A DNA stretch of 64,000 nt from Alcaligenes sp. SORT26 (GCF_017377875.1 NZ_CP070975.1:2480001-2544000), one strand, 5' to 3'. Positions 42,741 through 51,971 are shown, numbered from the stretch's first letter. Numbers and translations are program-made. Notes: a model not told the origin generated them from the letters alone.

Positions 42741-44264
42741 TTATGCCTTGTCCTGTTCGACTTTACGTCCCACAAATCGACGCAACAGAATCGGACCTAC
42801 ACTAACCAAAACGGCCGCTACCCACAAGGAGATTGAGACGGGGCTCTGGAACAAGATGCCGATCTCACCATCTGTAATGGACAAAGCTCGACGCAGATTC
42901 TGCTCCATCATATTCCCCAGCACCACCCCCAGCACCATCGGCGCCATAGGCACATTCATCTTGCGCAGGAAATAGCCCAGCACACCGATGCCCACAACCA
43001 GCAGCAAATCAAACGTCGTGCCATTGATAGCGTAAACGCCGATATAGCTGATGGCCAGGATGCCCGGCACCAATAAACGGGGAGGAATAGCCAGCATGGA
43101 CGCAAACACCCGCACCATGGGCACGTTCATCAAGAACAACATGACGTTGGCCACCATCAAGGAGGCTATCAAGCCCCACACAATCTGTGGCTGGGACTCA
43201 AACAGCGCAGGGCCCGGCGTGATGTTGTACAGGGTCAGGGCACCCATCATGACCGCTGTCGTTCCCGATCCAGGCACACCCAAGGTCAGCATGGGGATAA
43301 AGGAGCCGGTTGCGGCACTGTTATTGGCAGCCTCTGGCGCTGCCAGGCCACGCATGTCCCCCTGACCAAACATGGCATTGGGGTCTTTACCTTCGATGTA
43401 TTTTTTCTCGTTGGCATAAGCCACAGCAGAAGCCACGCTGGCCCCGGCTCCGGGCAAGATACCGATAAAAAAGCCCATTAGGCCGCCACGCACGGTACTC
43501 CACCAGGTAAAGGCCAACTCTTTCAGGTTAAAGAGCTTGCGCTTGCTCTTAGGCACTTCAATCGACACGCCGCCCAACAGGTTTTCCAGCATCTGCAACA
43601 TCTCGGCCACAGCAAACAAGCCGATCACGACGACCACAAAATCAATGCCGTCCGCCAGGTTCGGAATGTCGAAGCTGTAACGGTATACCCCCGAGTTGGC
43701 GTCCACCCCGACCGTAGAGATAAACAAGCCCAGCATGGCGGCCAGAATACCTTTGACGGGCTCATCGCCCAGCAAGCTGGTCAGCGCGCAGAAGGCAAAC
43801 ACCATCAGTACAAAATATTCGGCTGGGCCAAAGGCCACCGCCCAGCCCGCCAGCAGGGGAGCCAGCAACACAATGCCGCAAATGGCAATCGTCGAACCAA
43901 TGAACGATGAAAAAGCAGACAAGGACAAGGCCACACTGGCCAGACCTTTACGCGCCAAGGGATAGCCGTCCAGGGTAGTCATGACTGCGGCCGCTTCACC
44001 CGGCACATTGATCAGAATAGACGTGATACGACCGCCATACTCCGCGCCCACATAAACTGCAGCCAGCAGAATCAGGGCGGACTCCGGCGGCAACTTCATG
44101 GCAAAGGCAATCGGCACCAGCATGGCCACGCCATTAATAGGCCCCAGCCCCGGCAACACACCCACAATGGTGCCAATAAAGGCACCGACCGCTGCAACCA
44201 GCAAGTTCTGGACAGAAAAGGCGACGCCAAAACCAACGCTTAAATAGTCAAGAATAGAGCTCAT
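42741..44264 (-). CDS. tctA: Tripartite tricarboxylate transporter, large membrane subunit TctA
   Basis: A 507-residue integral membrane protein with about 11-12 helices. Hallmarks are TIVGVLPGLGPINGVAMLVP at ~35, the matching inverted-repeat stretch FIGILPGAGASVASAVAY at ~270, and GVPGSGTTAVMMGALTLYNITPGP in the second half. The ATG at 44264 overlaps the tctB stop and has GGGAGAG before it. TctA with TctB forms the sodium-coupled permease of the TTT family; the solute is delivered by TctC. Confidence 0.95.
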   Translation of the reverse strand: MSSILDYLSVGFGVAFSVQNLLVAAVGAFIGTIVGVLPGLGPINGVAMLVPIAFAMKLPPESALILLAAVYVGAEYGGRITSILINVPGEAAAVMTTLDGYPLARKGLASVALSLSAFSSFIGSTIAICGIVLLAPLLAGWAVAFGPAEYFVLMVFAFCALTSLLGDEPVKGILAAMLGLFISTVGVDANSGVYRYSFDIPNLADGIDFVVVVIGLFAVAEMLQMLENLLGGVSIEVPKSKRKLFNLKELAFTWWSTVRGGLMGFFIGILPGAGASVASAVAYANEKKYIEGKDPNAMFGQGDMRGLAAPEAANNSAATGSFIPMLTLGVPGSGTTAVMMGALTLYNITPGPALFESQPQIVWGLIASLMVANVMLFLMNVPMVRVFASMLAIPPRLLVPGILAISYIGVYAINGTTFDLLLVVGIGVLGYFLRKMNVPMAPMVLGVVLGNMMEQNLRRALSITDGEIGILFQSPVSISLWVAAVLVSVGPILLRRFVGRKVEQDKA

Positions 44265-44704
44265 AGCCACTCTCCCAGAATGCCGTATGGAAGAACCACA
44301 TCCAGGCCCAGATCAAACAAAAGGAACAGCCCGACACCCATCGCCAGCCCCCCGACAAGCGCCTGCTTCCAACTACCGCCAAACAGACGGCCCACCAAGG
44401 TAGCCATCACTGTGGTGGCGATGATGAAACCCAGCCACTGGAACAACCAGGCATACGCCGCCAGGTACGCCACCATCATCAGAATGCGGCCATTGGCTCC
44501 GCCTGGATTGGCAGCCACTTGCCCGCCCCCTTTTAGAATCAGGCGCAGTCCGCACAAAGCGATGATCAATGCCAGCAATAAGGGGAAGGCTTTGGGCCCA
44601 ACGGGCTCATAGGAAAAGGGGGGCTCTAGGTCGTAGCCAAAAGCGGTGATCAGGGCAGCAAACACCAGCGCGCCCACGCCGAGTACGCGATCATTCAGCG
44701 TCAT
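44261..44704 (-). CDS. tctB: Tripartite tricarboxylate transporter, small membrane subunit TctB
   Basis: A 147-residue protein with four hydrophobic helices (GVGALVFAALITAFGYDL; FPLLLALIIALCGLRLIL; MMVAYLAAYAWLFQWLGFIIA; LVGGLAMGVGLFLLFDLGL). The final VVLPYGI is typical of TctB. It overlaps tctA by 4 bp. Confidence 0.93.
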   Translation of the reverse strand: MTLNDRVLGVGALVFAALITAFGYDLEPPFSYEPVGPKAFPLLLALIIALCGLRLILKGGGQVAANPGGANGRILMMVAYLAAYAWLFQWLGFIIATTVMATLVGRLFGGSWKQALVGGLAMGVGLFLLFDLGLDVVLPYGILGEWL

Positions 44705-44793
44705 GATTGGAATCTCCGGATTCGCCCGCCATGAACGACGGGGCAGACAGGCGGCACTCCCGGCGCAAACCGGGCCGGGAGCACCGTAAAGAC

Positions 44794-45786
44794 TTACTTC
44801 TTGATCAGGCCAAACGAGTCAGCCAACTCGCGATACTGGACCACTTGCTGTTTGACGTAAGTGTCCAGTTCCGGGCCGCTCATATTGAAAGGGAACAGGC
44901 CCTGCTGGGTTTGCATGCGCGCAAACTCGGGGGTCTTCATCAGATTCTCGAACGCCTGAACCCACCACTGATACTGCTCATCAGAGACTTTGGGGCCCAC
45001 GTAAAAGCCGCGGATAATCGGCCACTCGATGTCAAAGCCCTGCTCTTTGGCTGTAGGGATGGCAGCCAGCGCACCATCCAGCCGTTTGTCATTGAAGACA
45101 GCCAGGACACGAATGGGCGCACCGCCCTCCAGCATGGTGTGAGCTTCAGCCGCATCACCCATATAGGCCTGAATATGGCCGCCACGTAATGCTGTCATGG
45201 CCTCGCCACCACCTTCAAACGCAACAAAGCGCATTTTGCGGAAATCCACATCTGCCGCACGCGCGGTCAGGGCCGCCTTCATCCAGTCCTGCCCACCCAC
45301 AGAACCACCCGCCCCCAAGACAATCTTGGTCGGGTCAGCTTTGAAGGCTTCCATCAAGGATTTCAGATCCTGGTAGGGCGAGTCCGCACGGACAATGGCC
45401 ACACCGTAATCACTGCCAATCGATGCCAGCCAACGCACGTCCTCTACCGAGTATTTGCCAAACTTGCCCTGTGCCAGATTCAGCAAGGAGCCACCGGAGA
45501 AAGCCGCAATGGCATTGCTGTCACCGGGACGCTGCGCCACGATGTGGTTGTACGCCACGGCACCCACACCACCCGGCATATAAACGGTGCGCATGGGATT
45601 TTCCAGCAATTTGGTTTCCAGAAAACCATTCACGGCCACCCGACAGGTCAAGTCGAACCCGCCGCCCGGCTGCGCAGGGGCGATACATTCAGGTTTGGAA
45701 GGTTGTTGGGCCTGCACACCACTCAAGCTGCTCAAACCCAGAACACTGCTGGCCAGTAGCACCCGTAGTTTCAGATGGATAGTCAT
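44794..45786 (-). CDS. tctC: Periplasmic substrate-binding protein TctC (Bug family)
   Basis: A 330-residue protein with a signal peptide ending GVQAQ. The Bug/TctC pattern is seen as CIAPAQPGGGFDLTCRV (carboxylate-binding loop), MPGGVGAVAYNHIV, and GAGGSVGGQDWMKAAL. The single Cys pair (CIAP; DLTC) suggests a disulfide near the ligand loop. A strong GGAGG ribosome site precedes the ATG at 45786. It presents a di- or tricarboxylate to TctAB; citrate-like ligands are the family norm, but the true ligand is unknown. Confidence 0.93.
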   Translation of the reverse strand: MTIHLKLRVLLASSVLGLSSLSGVQAQQPSKPECIAPAQPGGGFDLTCRVAVNGFLETKLLENPMRTVYMPGGVGAVAYNHIVAQRPGDSNAIAAFSGGSLLNLAQGKFGKYSVEDVRWLASIGSDYGVAIVRADSPYQDLKSLMEAFKADPTKIVLGAGGSVGGQDWMKAALTARAADVDFRKMRFVAFEGGGEAMTALRGGHIQAYMGDAAEAHTMLEGGAPIRVLAVFNDKRLDGALAAIPTAKEQGFDIEWPIIRGFYVGPKVSDEQYQWWVQAFENLMKTPEFARMQTQQGLFPFNMSGPELDTYVKQQVVQYRELADSFGLIKK

Positions 45787-45872
45787 TGATTCGCCTCCGG
45801 GGAAATCGTAGTCGTTGTAATGGTTGCGACCTTACCGGAGCGAAGCTTTCGCCTACCTTTCAGTTCTGCCAA

Positions 45873-45885
45873 AAAACACTGTTTT
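45873..45885. promoter_or_regulatory. AAAACA-C-TGTTTT palindrome upstream of tctC
   Basis: A perfect 6-1-6 dyad 87-99 bp upstream of the tctC ATG in the 124-bp tctE-tctC gap. It could be the TctD binding site or part of the tctC promoter. No family consensus was available to test it. Confidence 0.35.
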
Positions 45886-45910
45886 CAAGGGTATTCCCTG
45901 AACAATACAA

Positions 45911-47317
45911 TCAGCGATCAGACGAATCGAACTCCAGACGCACGATCAAACCACGCTGCTCCGGCCCGGTTTGCAAGCTCATCCGGGCGCCATGAATCTG
46001 GGCAATAGCCTGCACAATCGCCAGCCCCAGGCCTGAGCCTTGCAAGGCTTTCCCGGCCTCCCCCCGTCTGAAGCGATGACCCGCCTTGGCCATATCATCG
46101 GCGCTCATGCCAGGGCCATCGTCTTCGACCTGTATGCTGCGCACTGTGCCCTCCTCCTTCACGGTCACGGTAATGCGCGCCCCGCGAGGGCAATACTTGA
46201 TGGCGTTGCTGACCATATTGCTCAAGGCCTGCTGCAACAGCCACGCCTCCCCCGCGACCCACACCGCATGGGAAGGAGCCTCCAGCCCCAAGTCCTGACG
46301 ACGTGATCGCGCCAGGCTCCAGAGTTCATCCACCACCTGCCCGGCCTGCTGGCAAAGATCAACCGTTCCCAACGCGGCACGGGTACGCAACTGCTCGGCC
46401 GCATCCCGCACACGCGACAAAGCCACCATCTGGTGAGTCATCTGGGCCGTATTACTCAAGCGCAACTGGATCGCTTCCAGTACCTCTTTCATTTCATCGG
46501 TCTTGGCCAGGGTCAAGGCAAAATCCACTTGGGTCAGCAAGACGGCCAAAGGGGTTTTCAACTGATGGGAGGCATCATCCAGAAACTGCTGTTGCTCGCG
46601 TGATTTGCGCGCATAGCGATCCATATGCAAATTGATGGTCTGTACCAGAGGCCGTACCTCTCGGGGCAGGCTGGCATCGCTAATAGGTTCCAGATTATCG
46701 GGGGAACGGTGCCGCACCTCGGCACTGAGCTTGCGCAAAGGACGCAAAGCCAGCAAGGTGCCAGCCAGAATCAGAATAATAAAAAGGCTCAGCACGGCAA
46801 CGTCCTGAATCAGGTTCTGAATAATGACTTTGCGTATGAATTGATGACGTTCACTCAGGTTTTCACCGGCCTGAATCAGCACACGGCTATTCTGATACGT
46901 TTGCAAGCGCCCGTCCGATTCCAGCGCTACAGCCGCAATACGCAAGGGCTCTCCCAAATACTCCGCGTCATAAAAAACAGGCTGATTGCTGACCAGGCGT
47001 CGCGTTGGCAAGGGCATGCCGGTAAAGCCAATTTCCGACAAACCATCTTCTGTGGCCACCCGGAAATACACCTGGCTGCTGATGGTGTACTCCATGAACT
47101 CCATCATGTAGTAGGACTGCTCCATGGCCAGACCACCACTGATGGTCAGCACATTGGACGACATGGATTTCAGAGCCCCCGCCAAGGCCCGATCAAATGC
47201 GGCATTCACCTGGTCTTTCAGCGTCATGCTGGAAATGAACAGGGACACGCTTGAGGTCAGCAAGGCTGCCGGAATCAGCATGGACAGCAAGGTACGGCGC
47301 AGACTGCTCAAGGCCAT
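45911..47317 (-). CDS. tctE: Sensor histidine kinase (TctE-like)
   Basis: A 468-residue inner-membrane kinase. Helix 1 at ~8-30 (TLLSMLIPAALLTSSVSLFI), a periplasmic sensor region at ~31-165, helix 2 at ~168-190 (VAVLSLFIILILAGTLLAL) and a HAMP-like stretch come first. The H-box (DASHQLKTPLAVLLTQ, phospho-acceptor His) is followed by the N-box (SNMVSNAIKYCPRGARI), G1 (VEDDGPGM) and G2 (GSGLGLAIVQAIAQIHG). The start is 27 bp after the response-regulator stop. Its periplasmic part resembles tricarboxylate sensors of the TctE/QseC group, consistent with control of the adjacent tctCBA. Confidence 0.93.
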   Translation of the reverse strand: MALSSLRRTLLSMLIPAALLTSSVSLFISSMTLKDQVNAAFDRALAGALKSMSSNVLTISGGLAMEQSYYMMEFMEYTISSQVYFRVATEDGLSEIGFTGMPLPTRRLVSNQPVFYDAEYLGEPLRIAAVALESDGRLQTYQNSRVLIQAGENLSERHQFIRKVIIQNLIQDVAVLSLFIILILAGTLLALRPLRKLSAEVRHRSPDNLEPISDASLPREVRPLVQTINLHMDRYARKSREQQQFLDDASHQLKTPLAVLLTQVDFALTLAKTDEMKEVLEAIQLRLSNTAQMTHQMVALSRVRDAAEQLRTRAALGTVDLCQQAGQVVDELWSLARSRRQDLGLEAPSHAVWVAGEAWLLQQALSNMVSNAIKYCPRGARITVTVKEEGTVRSIQVEDDGPGMSADDMAKAGHRFRRGEAGKALQGSGLGLAIVQAIAQIHGARMSLQTGPEQRGLIVRLEFDSSDR

Positions 47318-47344
47318 GTTTGCTCCAGAAGAAAGAGTACGGCG

Positions 47345-48028
47345 CTAGGGCTCATCATCCGTCACCGGCTCCAGGCAATAACCTACGCCGCGCAAGGTGA
47401 CAATGTGAACATCCGAAGACTGCAGTTTTTTGCGCAGACGATGCACCAGTACTTCGATAGCCTCGATATTGATTTCGTCTTCATCCTTGTCATTGAGCCG
47501 ATCCAGAATGAACTGCTTGTTGACCGGTTCTCCGCTACGCTGAACCAGGATACGCAGCACCTCGGCCTCGCGCGGCGACACAGACAGCAGCGCCCCATCC
47601 AGGGTAAAGCGCAGTGTGGACAGGTCATAGACCAGGCTGCCACACGCCATGCGGGGCTTGTCCTTGCCACGGCTACGGCGAATCAGGGCATTGACGCGGG
47701 CCACCAGCTCTTCAATACGAAACGGTTTGGGCAAAAAATCATCTGCCCCGCACTCCAGAGCTTCCACCCTTTCCTGAAGAGAATCACGAGCCGTCAGAAT
47801 CAGCACTGGAGTCCGGTTATCCTCCGAGCGCAGTCGCGCCAGCAAGGCACGTCCATCCATACCCGGCAGGCCCAGGTCCAGAACCAGAGCATCAAACTCC
47901 TCGATCTGCAGGCGGTGGTAGGCCACCATCCCGTCGTTGGACCACTCGACCGCAAACCCTTTTTTTTGCAAGCTGCGCGTCAGCCACAAGGCCAGATCGG
48001 GCTCGTCTTCAATCAATAAAATTCGCAT
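47345..48028 (-). CDS. tctD: OmpR-family response regulator (TctD-like)
   Basis: A 227-residue protein. The receiver domain has acidic residues at IEDEPD, phospho-acceptor Asp51 in VLDLGLPGMDG, Thr in LTARDS and Lys in LPKPF. The winged-helix DNA-binding domain (SVSPREAEVLRILVQRSGEP; IEAIEVLVHRLRKKLQ; LRGVGYCLE) follows. It pairs with the kinase directly downstream. Confidence 0.95.
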   Translation of the reverse strand: MRILLIEDEPDLALWLTRSLQKKGFAVEWSNDGMVAYHRLQIEEFDALVLDLGLPGMDGRALLARLRSEDNRTPVLILTARDSLQERVEALECGADDFLPKPFRIEELVARVNALIRRSRGKDKPRMACGSLVYDLSTLRFTLDGALLSVSPREAEVLRILVQRSGEPVNKQFILDRLNDKDEDEINIEAIEVLVHRLRKKLQSSDVHIVTLRGVGYCLEPVTDDEP

Positions 48029-48094
48029 GGCGGATAGTCGAAAAGAAAACAGAACAGGGCCAATAGTAAGCCGCCAGAATGCATTGCACGCGCT

Positions 48095-49027
48095 TTACTC
48101 GCTCACCGGCTCGGTCAGCTCCAGCACAAAACGGCGCAACCACCGGCTTTCTTCATCGTTCTCCTTGTTGATATCCCAGATCATGGACACCACAAAAGAC
48201 GGCACGCGCAGCGGGACAGGCGAGACGGCCAGGCGGCTATTGCACTCTGCAAAAGAACGGGCTGCGTAGTCCGGCATGGTCAGCACCAAGGGGCTGTCAA
48301 TAATCGCATTGATGGCCCCGGAAAAATGGGTGAAAGAAGCCTTCACCTTACGCTGCAGCCGCTCGGCATCGAAGAGTTCATCCACAAAGCCGCGCAGGCC
48401 GTCAAAAGATACCCGGCCATGATGAGCATGCAGATACTCCTGCTTGCTGATGGGCGTAGAGAACTGCGTGGACTGTTTGTCATATACACAGATATACGAT
48501 GCTGGAAACAGCACTTGCGACTTGTGCATGGTGCTCAGAAATTTTGGGCTGGAACAGATCGCCAGGTCCGCGCCATGTTCCACCATGCTTTGCGGCCACA
48601 GATAGCTATTGGTTTGGTAGAAGGAAAAGCTGATCGCCCACCCCTGCTCATCCGCCATGCGAATCATGCGTTTGGCCAGCATATTTTCCAGATCGTCGGA
48701 CAAGGCGATGCGAAAAACGCGGCTGGAGCGGCTGGGATCGAACTCCTGCTCGGAAGTAACCAGTGCCGAAATGCTTTTCAAGGCTTCAGAGATCTGTGGA
48801 GCAATCTCCAGCGCCCGATGTGTAGGCGTCATCCCGTGCGAGCCACGCGTAAACAGCTCGTCATTGAACGCCACCCGCAACTTGCGCAAGGACGCGCTGA
48901 CCGCACCCTGGGTCAGAAACAAGGCATTGGCAGCCTTGGTCACGCTGCGTTCATTCATCAAGCACTGGAACACCAGCAGCAGATTCAGATCCACCCGCCT
49001 GATATTAGCGATATTAATGGAAGCCAT
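48095..49027 (-). CDS. LysR-family regulator divergent from nitrilase module 2
   Basis: A 310-residue protein. The N-terminal helix-turn-helix (VDLNLLLVFQCLMNERSVTKAANALFLTQGAVSASLRKL, here as VDLNLLLVFQCLMNERSV and TKAANALFLTQGAVSASLRKL would be contiguous) lies at ~12-55, then FTRGSHGMTPTHRA. The effector domain is NodD/NahR-like (FRIALSDDLENMLAKRM; YAARSFAECNSRLAVSPVPL). It is divergent from the MFS-nitrilase operon with a 103-bp gap that holds two dyads, so it probably controls that operon. It is also 66 bp upstream of tctD on the same strand, which may allow read-through. Confidence 0.9.
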   Translation of the reverse strand: MASINIANIRRVDLNLLLVFQCLMNERSVTKAANALFLTQGAVSASLRKLRVAFNDELFTRGSHGMTPTHRALEIAPQISEALKSISALVTSEQEFDPSRSSRVFRIALSDDLENMLAKRMIRMADEQGWAISFSFYQTNSYLWPQSMVEHGADLAICSSPKFLSTMHKSQVLFPASYICVYDKQSTQFSTPISKQEYLHAHHGRVSFDGLRGFVDELFDAERLQRKVKASFTHFSGAINAIIDSPLVLTMPDYAARSFAECNSRLAVSPVPLRVPSFVVSMIWDINKENDEESRWLRRFVLELTEPVSE

Positions 49028-49033
49028 TTTTCT

Positions 49034-49076
49034 AATTAGTTTGAATAATTATTTGGCTTGATTAGACTAAAAATCA
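49034..49076. promoter_or_regulatory. Two dyads in the LysR/MFS divergent region
   Basis: AATTA-N7-TAATT (49034-49050, with ATTA-N7-TAAT giving a T-N11-A-type core) and TGATT-N8-AATCA (49059-49076) lie between the divergent starts at 49027 and 49131. They are good candidates for the recognition and activation sites of the LysR protein. Confidence 0.45.
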
Positions 49077-49130
49077 GCCACAACCACAATAAGGGTCAGG
49101 TATTCACCTGCCCTGCTCGAGGAGATATCT

Positions 49131-50453
49131 ATGGGCACTGCTACCGTCGCCCCTTCACGTGCCAACTCGGCACCCCCAGGCCAGCCGGGCCTGAGTAGAA
49201 AACAAGTTGTTGCCGTTGGTATTGGCAACTTTATGGAATGGTTTGACTTCGCGATTTATGGCTACTTTGCAGCCATTATCGGCAGTATCTACTTTCCATC
49301 CGACGCCACTGGCGTTTCCCTGCTGTCGTCCCTGGCCGTATTTGCGGTCGGTTTCGTATCGCGCCCCTTCGGCGCCCTGATTCTGGGCCCGATTGGTGAC
49401 CGCTTTGGTCGCAAGACCGTGCTGATGATTACCGTTTTCGGGATGGGTGTCTTCACCACCCTGATCGGCCTGCTGCCGGGCTATGACACCATCGGCATTA
49501 CCGCTCCCATCCTGCTGGTTGTGCTGCGCTTCTTGCAAGGCATGATGGTGGGTGGCGAATGGTCGGCTGCCGGTATTTTCCTGGTAGAAAGCGCCCCTGC
49601 AAATCGTCGCGCAAGCGCAGCCAGCGTGGTGACTTTCACCGCCGGTATCGCCTTCCTGCTGGGCACCGCCACCGCCGCGGCCATTAACGCCACCTTGACC
49701 GAAGCCCAGGTCTATAGCTGGGGCTGGCGTGTGCCGTTCGTCTTGTCCATCGTGATGACCTTCATTGCGGTCTTTATCCGCCGCAAACTGAACGACACCC
49801 CGGTCTACCACGAGCTGCAAGAAAAGAAGGCCAACAACACCCTGGAGCGCGTCTCGTCCAAGGACAAGCTCAACGCCTTTGTGCTGTCCTTCGCCTTTTC
49901 CGCCCTGTTCCTGGTGTCGCTGTATTACTTCATCACCTACGCCAATAACCACCTGGTCTCCATCCTGGGCATGAGCAAGACCTCCGCCCTGTGGCTGTGC
50001 AGTGCCTCGCTGGTGGTGTATTGCATTTTGCACCCGCTGGTTGGCCGCTTCTCGGACCACTACGGTCGCCGCAAACTGGCCCTGTTCGCCGCAGCGGGCC
50101 TGACCGTCATGGCCTACCCGATTTTCGTGATGATGAACTCCGGCAAGCCTGCCCTGATCCTGCTGGGCCTGATCATCATGGCCTTTCTGGTCGCGATCTC
50201 CGCCGTCATGAACGTGGTGTTGCTGGTGGAAGTGTTCCCCGCCTCCATCCGTTCCACCGGCGCGGCATTGGGCCACAACGTCTCGTCGGCACTGTTGGCT
50301 GGCCCCGGCCCCTTCATTGCCGCTGCCCTGATCCAGTACACAGGTAACCCCAATGTACCGGCCTGGTACCTGGCCGCTGTATCCCTGGTGTGCTTCCTGA
50401 TCCTGTATACCCGCCTGCCTGAAACCAAAAACGTGGACTTGTCCGCAGGCTGA
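49131..50453 (+). CDS. MFS transporter, metabolite:H+ symporter (MHS) family
   Basis: A 440-residue permease with 12 helices. MHS-family marks are GNFMEWFDFAIYGYFAAIIG at ~30-50, GPIGDRFGRKTVLM (loop 2-3 motif), LRFLQGMMVGGEWSAAGIFLVE and the repeat FSDHYGRRKLALF. The family includes proline/betaine, citrate, ketoglutarate and shikimate carriers. The GAGGAG ribosome site is 7 bases before the ATG. It is 20 bp upstream of the nitrilase gene and likely imports its nitrile or exports/imports the acid. Confidence 0.92.
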   Translation: MGTATVAPSRANSAPPGQPGLSRKQVVAVGIGNFMEWFDFAIYGYFAAIIGSIYFPSDATGVSLLSSLAVFAVGFVSRPFGALILGPIGDRFGRKTVLMITVFGMGVFTTLIGLLPGYDTIGITAPILLVVLRFLQGMMVGGEWSAAGIFLVESAPANRRASAASVVTFTAGIAFLLGTATAAAINATLTEAQVYSWGWRVPFVLSIVMTFIAVFIRRKLNDTPVYHELQEKKANNTLERVSSKDKLNAFVLSFAFSALFLVSLYYFITYANNHLVSILGMSKTSALWLCSASLVVYCILHPLVGRFSDHYGRRKLALFAAAGLTVMAYPIFVMMNSGKPALILLGLIIMAFLVAISAVMNVVLLVEVFPASIRSTGAALGHNVSSALLAGPGPFIAAALIQYTGNPNVPAWYLAAVSLVCFLILYTRLPETKNVDLSAG

Positions 50454-50473
50454 CCTTCAAAGGAGACCTAGTT

Positions 50474-51424
50474 ATGAGCAAAGTTGCTGTTATCCAAGCG
50501 GCATCCGTACCTTTCGACTCTGCCAGCAGTGTAGAAAAAGCCGCCACCATCTTGCAGCGCGTGGCGGCCAACGGCGCCACCCTGGCTGTCTTTCCCGAAG
50601 CCTTTCTGGGCGGTTACCCCAAAGGCATCAGCTTTGGCAGCGTGATCGGCAACCGCCGTCCCGAAGGCCGTGCCTTGTACCAGATGTATGTCGAAGGTGC
50701 CGTCACCCTGGGTGGCCCTGAACTGGAAGCGCTGGCCGATGCCGTCACCCAAACCGGTGTGTACACCGTGATGGGTGTCATCGAAAAAATGGGCCGCACC
50801 CTGTACTGCACCGCTCTGACTCTGGCTCCTGGCAAAGGCGTGGTCGGCATTCACCGCAAGCTGATGCCCACCGGCCAGGAACGTCTGGTCTGGGGCTTTG
50901 GCGATGGCTCTACCATGGGCACCGTCGATACTCCCATGGGCCGTATCGGCAACGTGATCTGCTGGGAAAACTACATGCCGACCCTGCGTCAGACCATGTA
51001 CGCCCAAGGCACCGAAATCTATTGCGCCCCTACGGCAGACGACCGCCCCACCTGGGCCTCGTCCATGATTCACATCGCTGTTGAAGGTCGCGTATTTGTA
51101 CTGTCGGCTTGCCAGGCTATTCGCCTGAACAATTACCCCGAGTCCTTCCAAAGCGAATTTGCCCTGCCCGGCGAATTTGCTCCGGACAGCTACGTCATGC
51201 ACGGCGGCAGCATGATCGTCAGCCCCACTGGCGAAGTCCTGGCTGGCCCGGTATTCGACGAAGAAACCGAGCTATACGCCGAGCTGGACATGGACCTGCT
51301 CAAACAGGCCAATCTGGACTTTGACGTCTACGGCCACTACTCGCGCCCGGATATCTTCTCCCTGCACGTAGACACCCGCGCCAAGCAGGTCGTGAAACTG
51401 CAAACCGAAGACTCGGCCGAATAA
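50474..51424 (+). CDS. Nitrilase (branch 1), module 2
   Basis: A 316-residue enzyme with the full triad: Glu42 in VFPEAFLGGYPKG, Lys129 in IHRKLMPTGQERLVWG, and Cys163 in VICWENYMP. These sequences, with the GYPKG loop and CWENYMP, are the pattern of arylacetonitrilase/plant-type nitrilases more than of the module-1 enzyme (CGEN). It is about 35 residues shorter at the C-terminus than the module-1 enzyme. It hydrolyses a nitrile to acid and ammonia. AAAGGAG precedes the ATG, and a hairpin follows at 51451. Confidence 0.93.
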   Translation: MSKVAVIQAASVPFDSASSVEKAATILQRVAANGATLAVFPEAFLGGYPKGISFGSVIGNRRPEGRALYQMYVEGAVTLGGPELEALADAVTQTGVYTVMGVIEKMGRTLYCTALTLAPGKGVVGIHRKLMPTGQERLVWGFGDGSTMGTVDTPMGRIGNVICWENYMPTLRQTMYAQGTEIYCAPTADDRPTWASSMIHIAVEGRVFVLSACQAIRLNNYPESFQSEFALPGEFAPDSYVMHGGSMIVSPTGEVLAGPVFDEETELYAELDMDLLKQANLDFDVYGHYSRPDIFSLHVDTRAKQVVKLQTEDSAE

Positions 51425-51444
51425 AGCCGCCAAATCCTGCACCC

Positions 51445-51483
51445 AAAAAACGGCCCCATCGCGCGATAAACGTGATGGGGCCG
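51445..51483 (-). terminator. Terminator between nitrilase 2 and the XRE gene
   Basis: CGGCCCCATC (51451-51460) and GATGGGGCCG (51474-51483) make a 10-bp stem with a 13-base loop. On the minus strand it is followed by TTTTTT (51445-51450), so it serves the XRE gene; on the plus strand it closes the nitrilase operon without a T-run. Confidence 0.75.
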
Positions 51484-51551
51484 GACTTGCGTTACAGCAC
51501 GGTGTCGCATCCTGCCAGCACCGCCACTTCCCTGTTATTTATTCCCCGGAC

Positions 51552-51971
51552 CTAACTTACGGTCAGAGGATTCAGCACAGGCTGGTACGGGGACATCTGC
51601 AACTGCGTTTCGTCCAGACCCATTCCCTGCGCCAGCAAGGCGACCATCGTCCTGCTTAAGGGCGCCTGTCCTTTCTCAATCACGTTGTATTCCGCCACGC
51701 TGATACCCAAGCGGGTGGCCAAACGCTCACGCTTGATTTCCAAGTACTCGCGCCAGGCGCGAATCAAGGTCCAATGATGAGTACGCATATCCTTGAGCAC
51801 CGCATAAGGAATGCCCCTGTCCGAACGCACAAACCGCGGCGCGGCCATCAGCTTGCAAACAAGCTCGTCCTTCATGGCGTCTCGTGTCAACAAATGGGCA
51901 TACAACACAGCCTGCTCAGGCAAGGTACGAGGATCAAAGTCTTCCGTGGTCAACAAGTAAGTATTCATCAT
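51552..51971 (-). CDS. XRE-family DNA-binding protein, orphan
   Basis: About 139 residues. The C-terminal half holds a Cro/C1-type helix-turn-helix (KRERLATRLGISVAEYNVIEKGQ; LSRTMVALLAQGMGLDETQLQ). The N-terminal 80 residues (EDFDPRTLPEQAVLYAHLLTRDAM; RGIPYAVLKDMRTHHWTLIRAWREYL) match a type seen in antitoxin-like regulators, where the domain precedes the HTH. There is no toxin-like partner next to it. Starts at 51971 and 51968 (ATG ATG) are equivalent. Targets unknown. Confidence 0.75.
   Translation of the reverse strand: MMNTYLLTTEDFDPRTLPEQAVLYAHLLTRDAMKDELVCKLMAAPRFVRSDRGIPYAVLKDMRTHHWTLIRAWREYLEIKRERLATRLGISVAEYNVIEKGQAPLSRTMVALLAQGMGLDETQLQMSPYQPVLNPLTVS

Noticed and set aside
49155-50276. 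373-codon minus-strand frame opposite the MFS gene
   Set aside because: Gly/Gln/His-rich translation with no membrane or domain pattern; it mirrors the MFS codon usage.
51552-51971. Toxin-antitoxin pair around the XRE gene
   Set aside because: No small toxin-like gene lies within 200 bp on either side.
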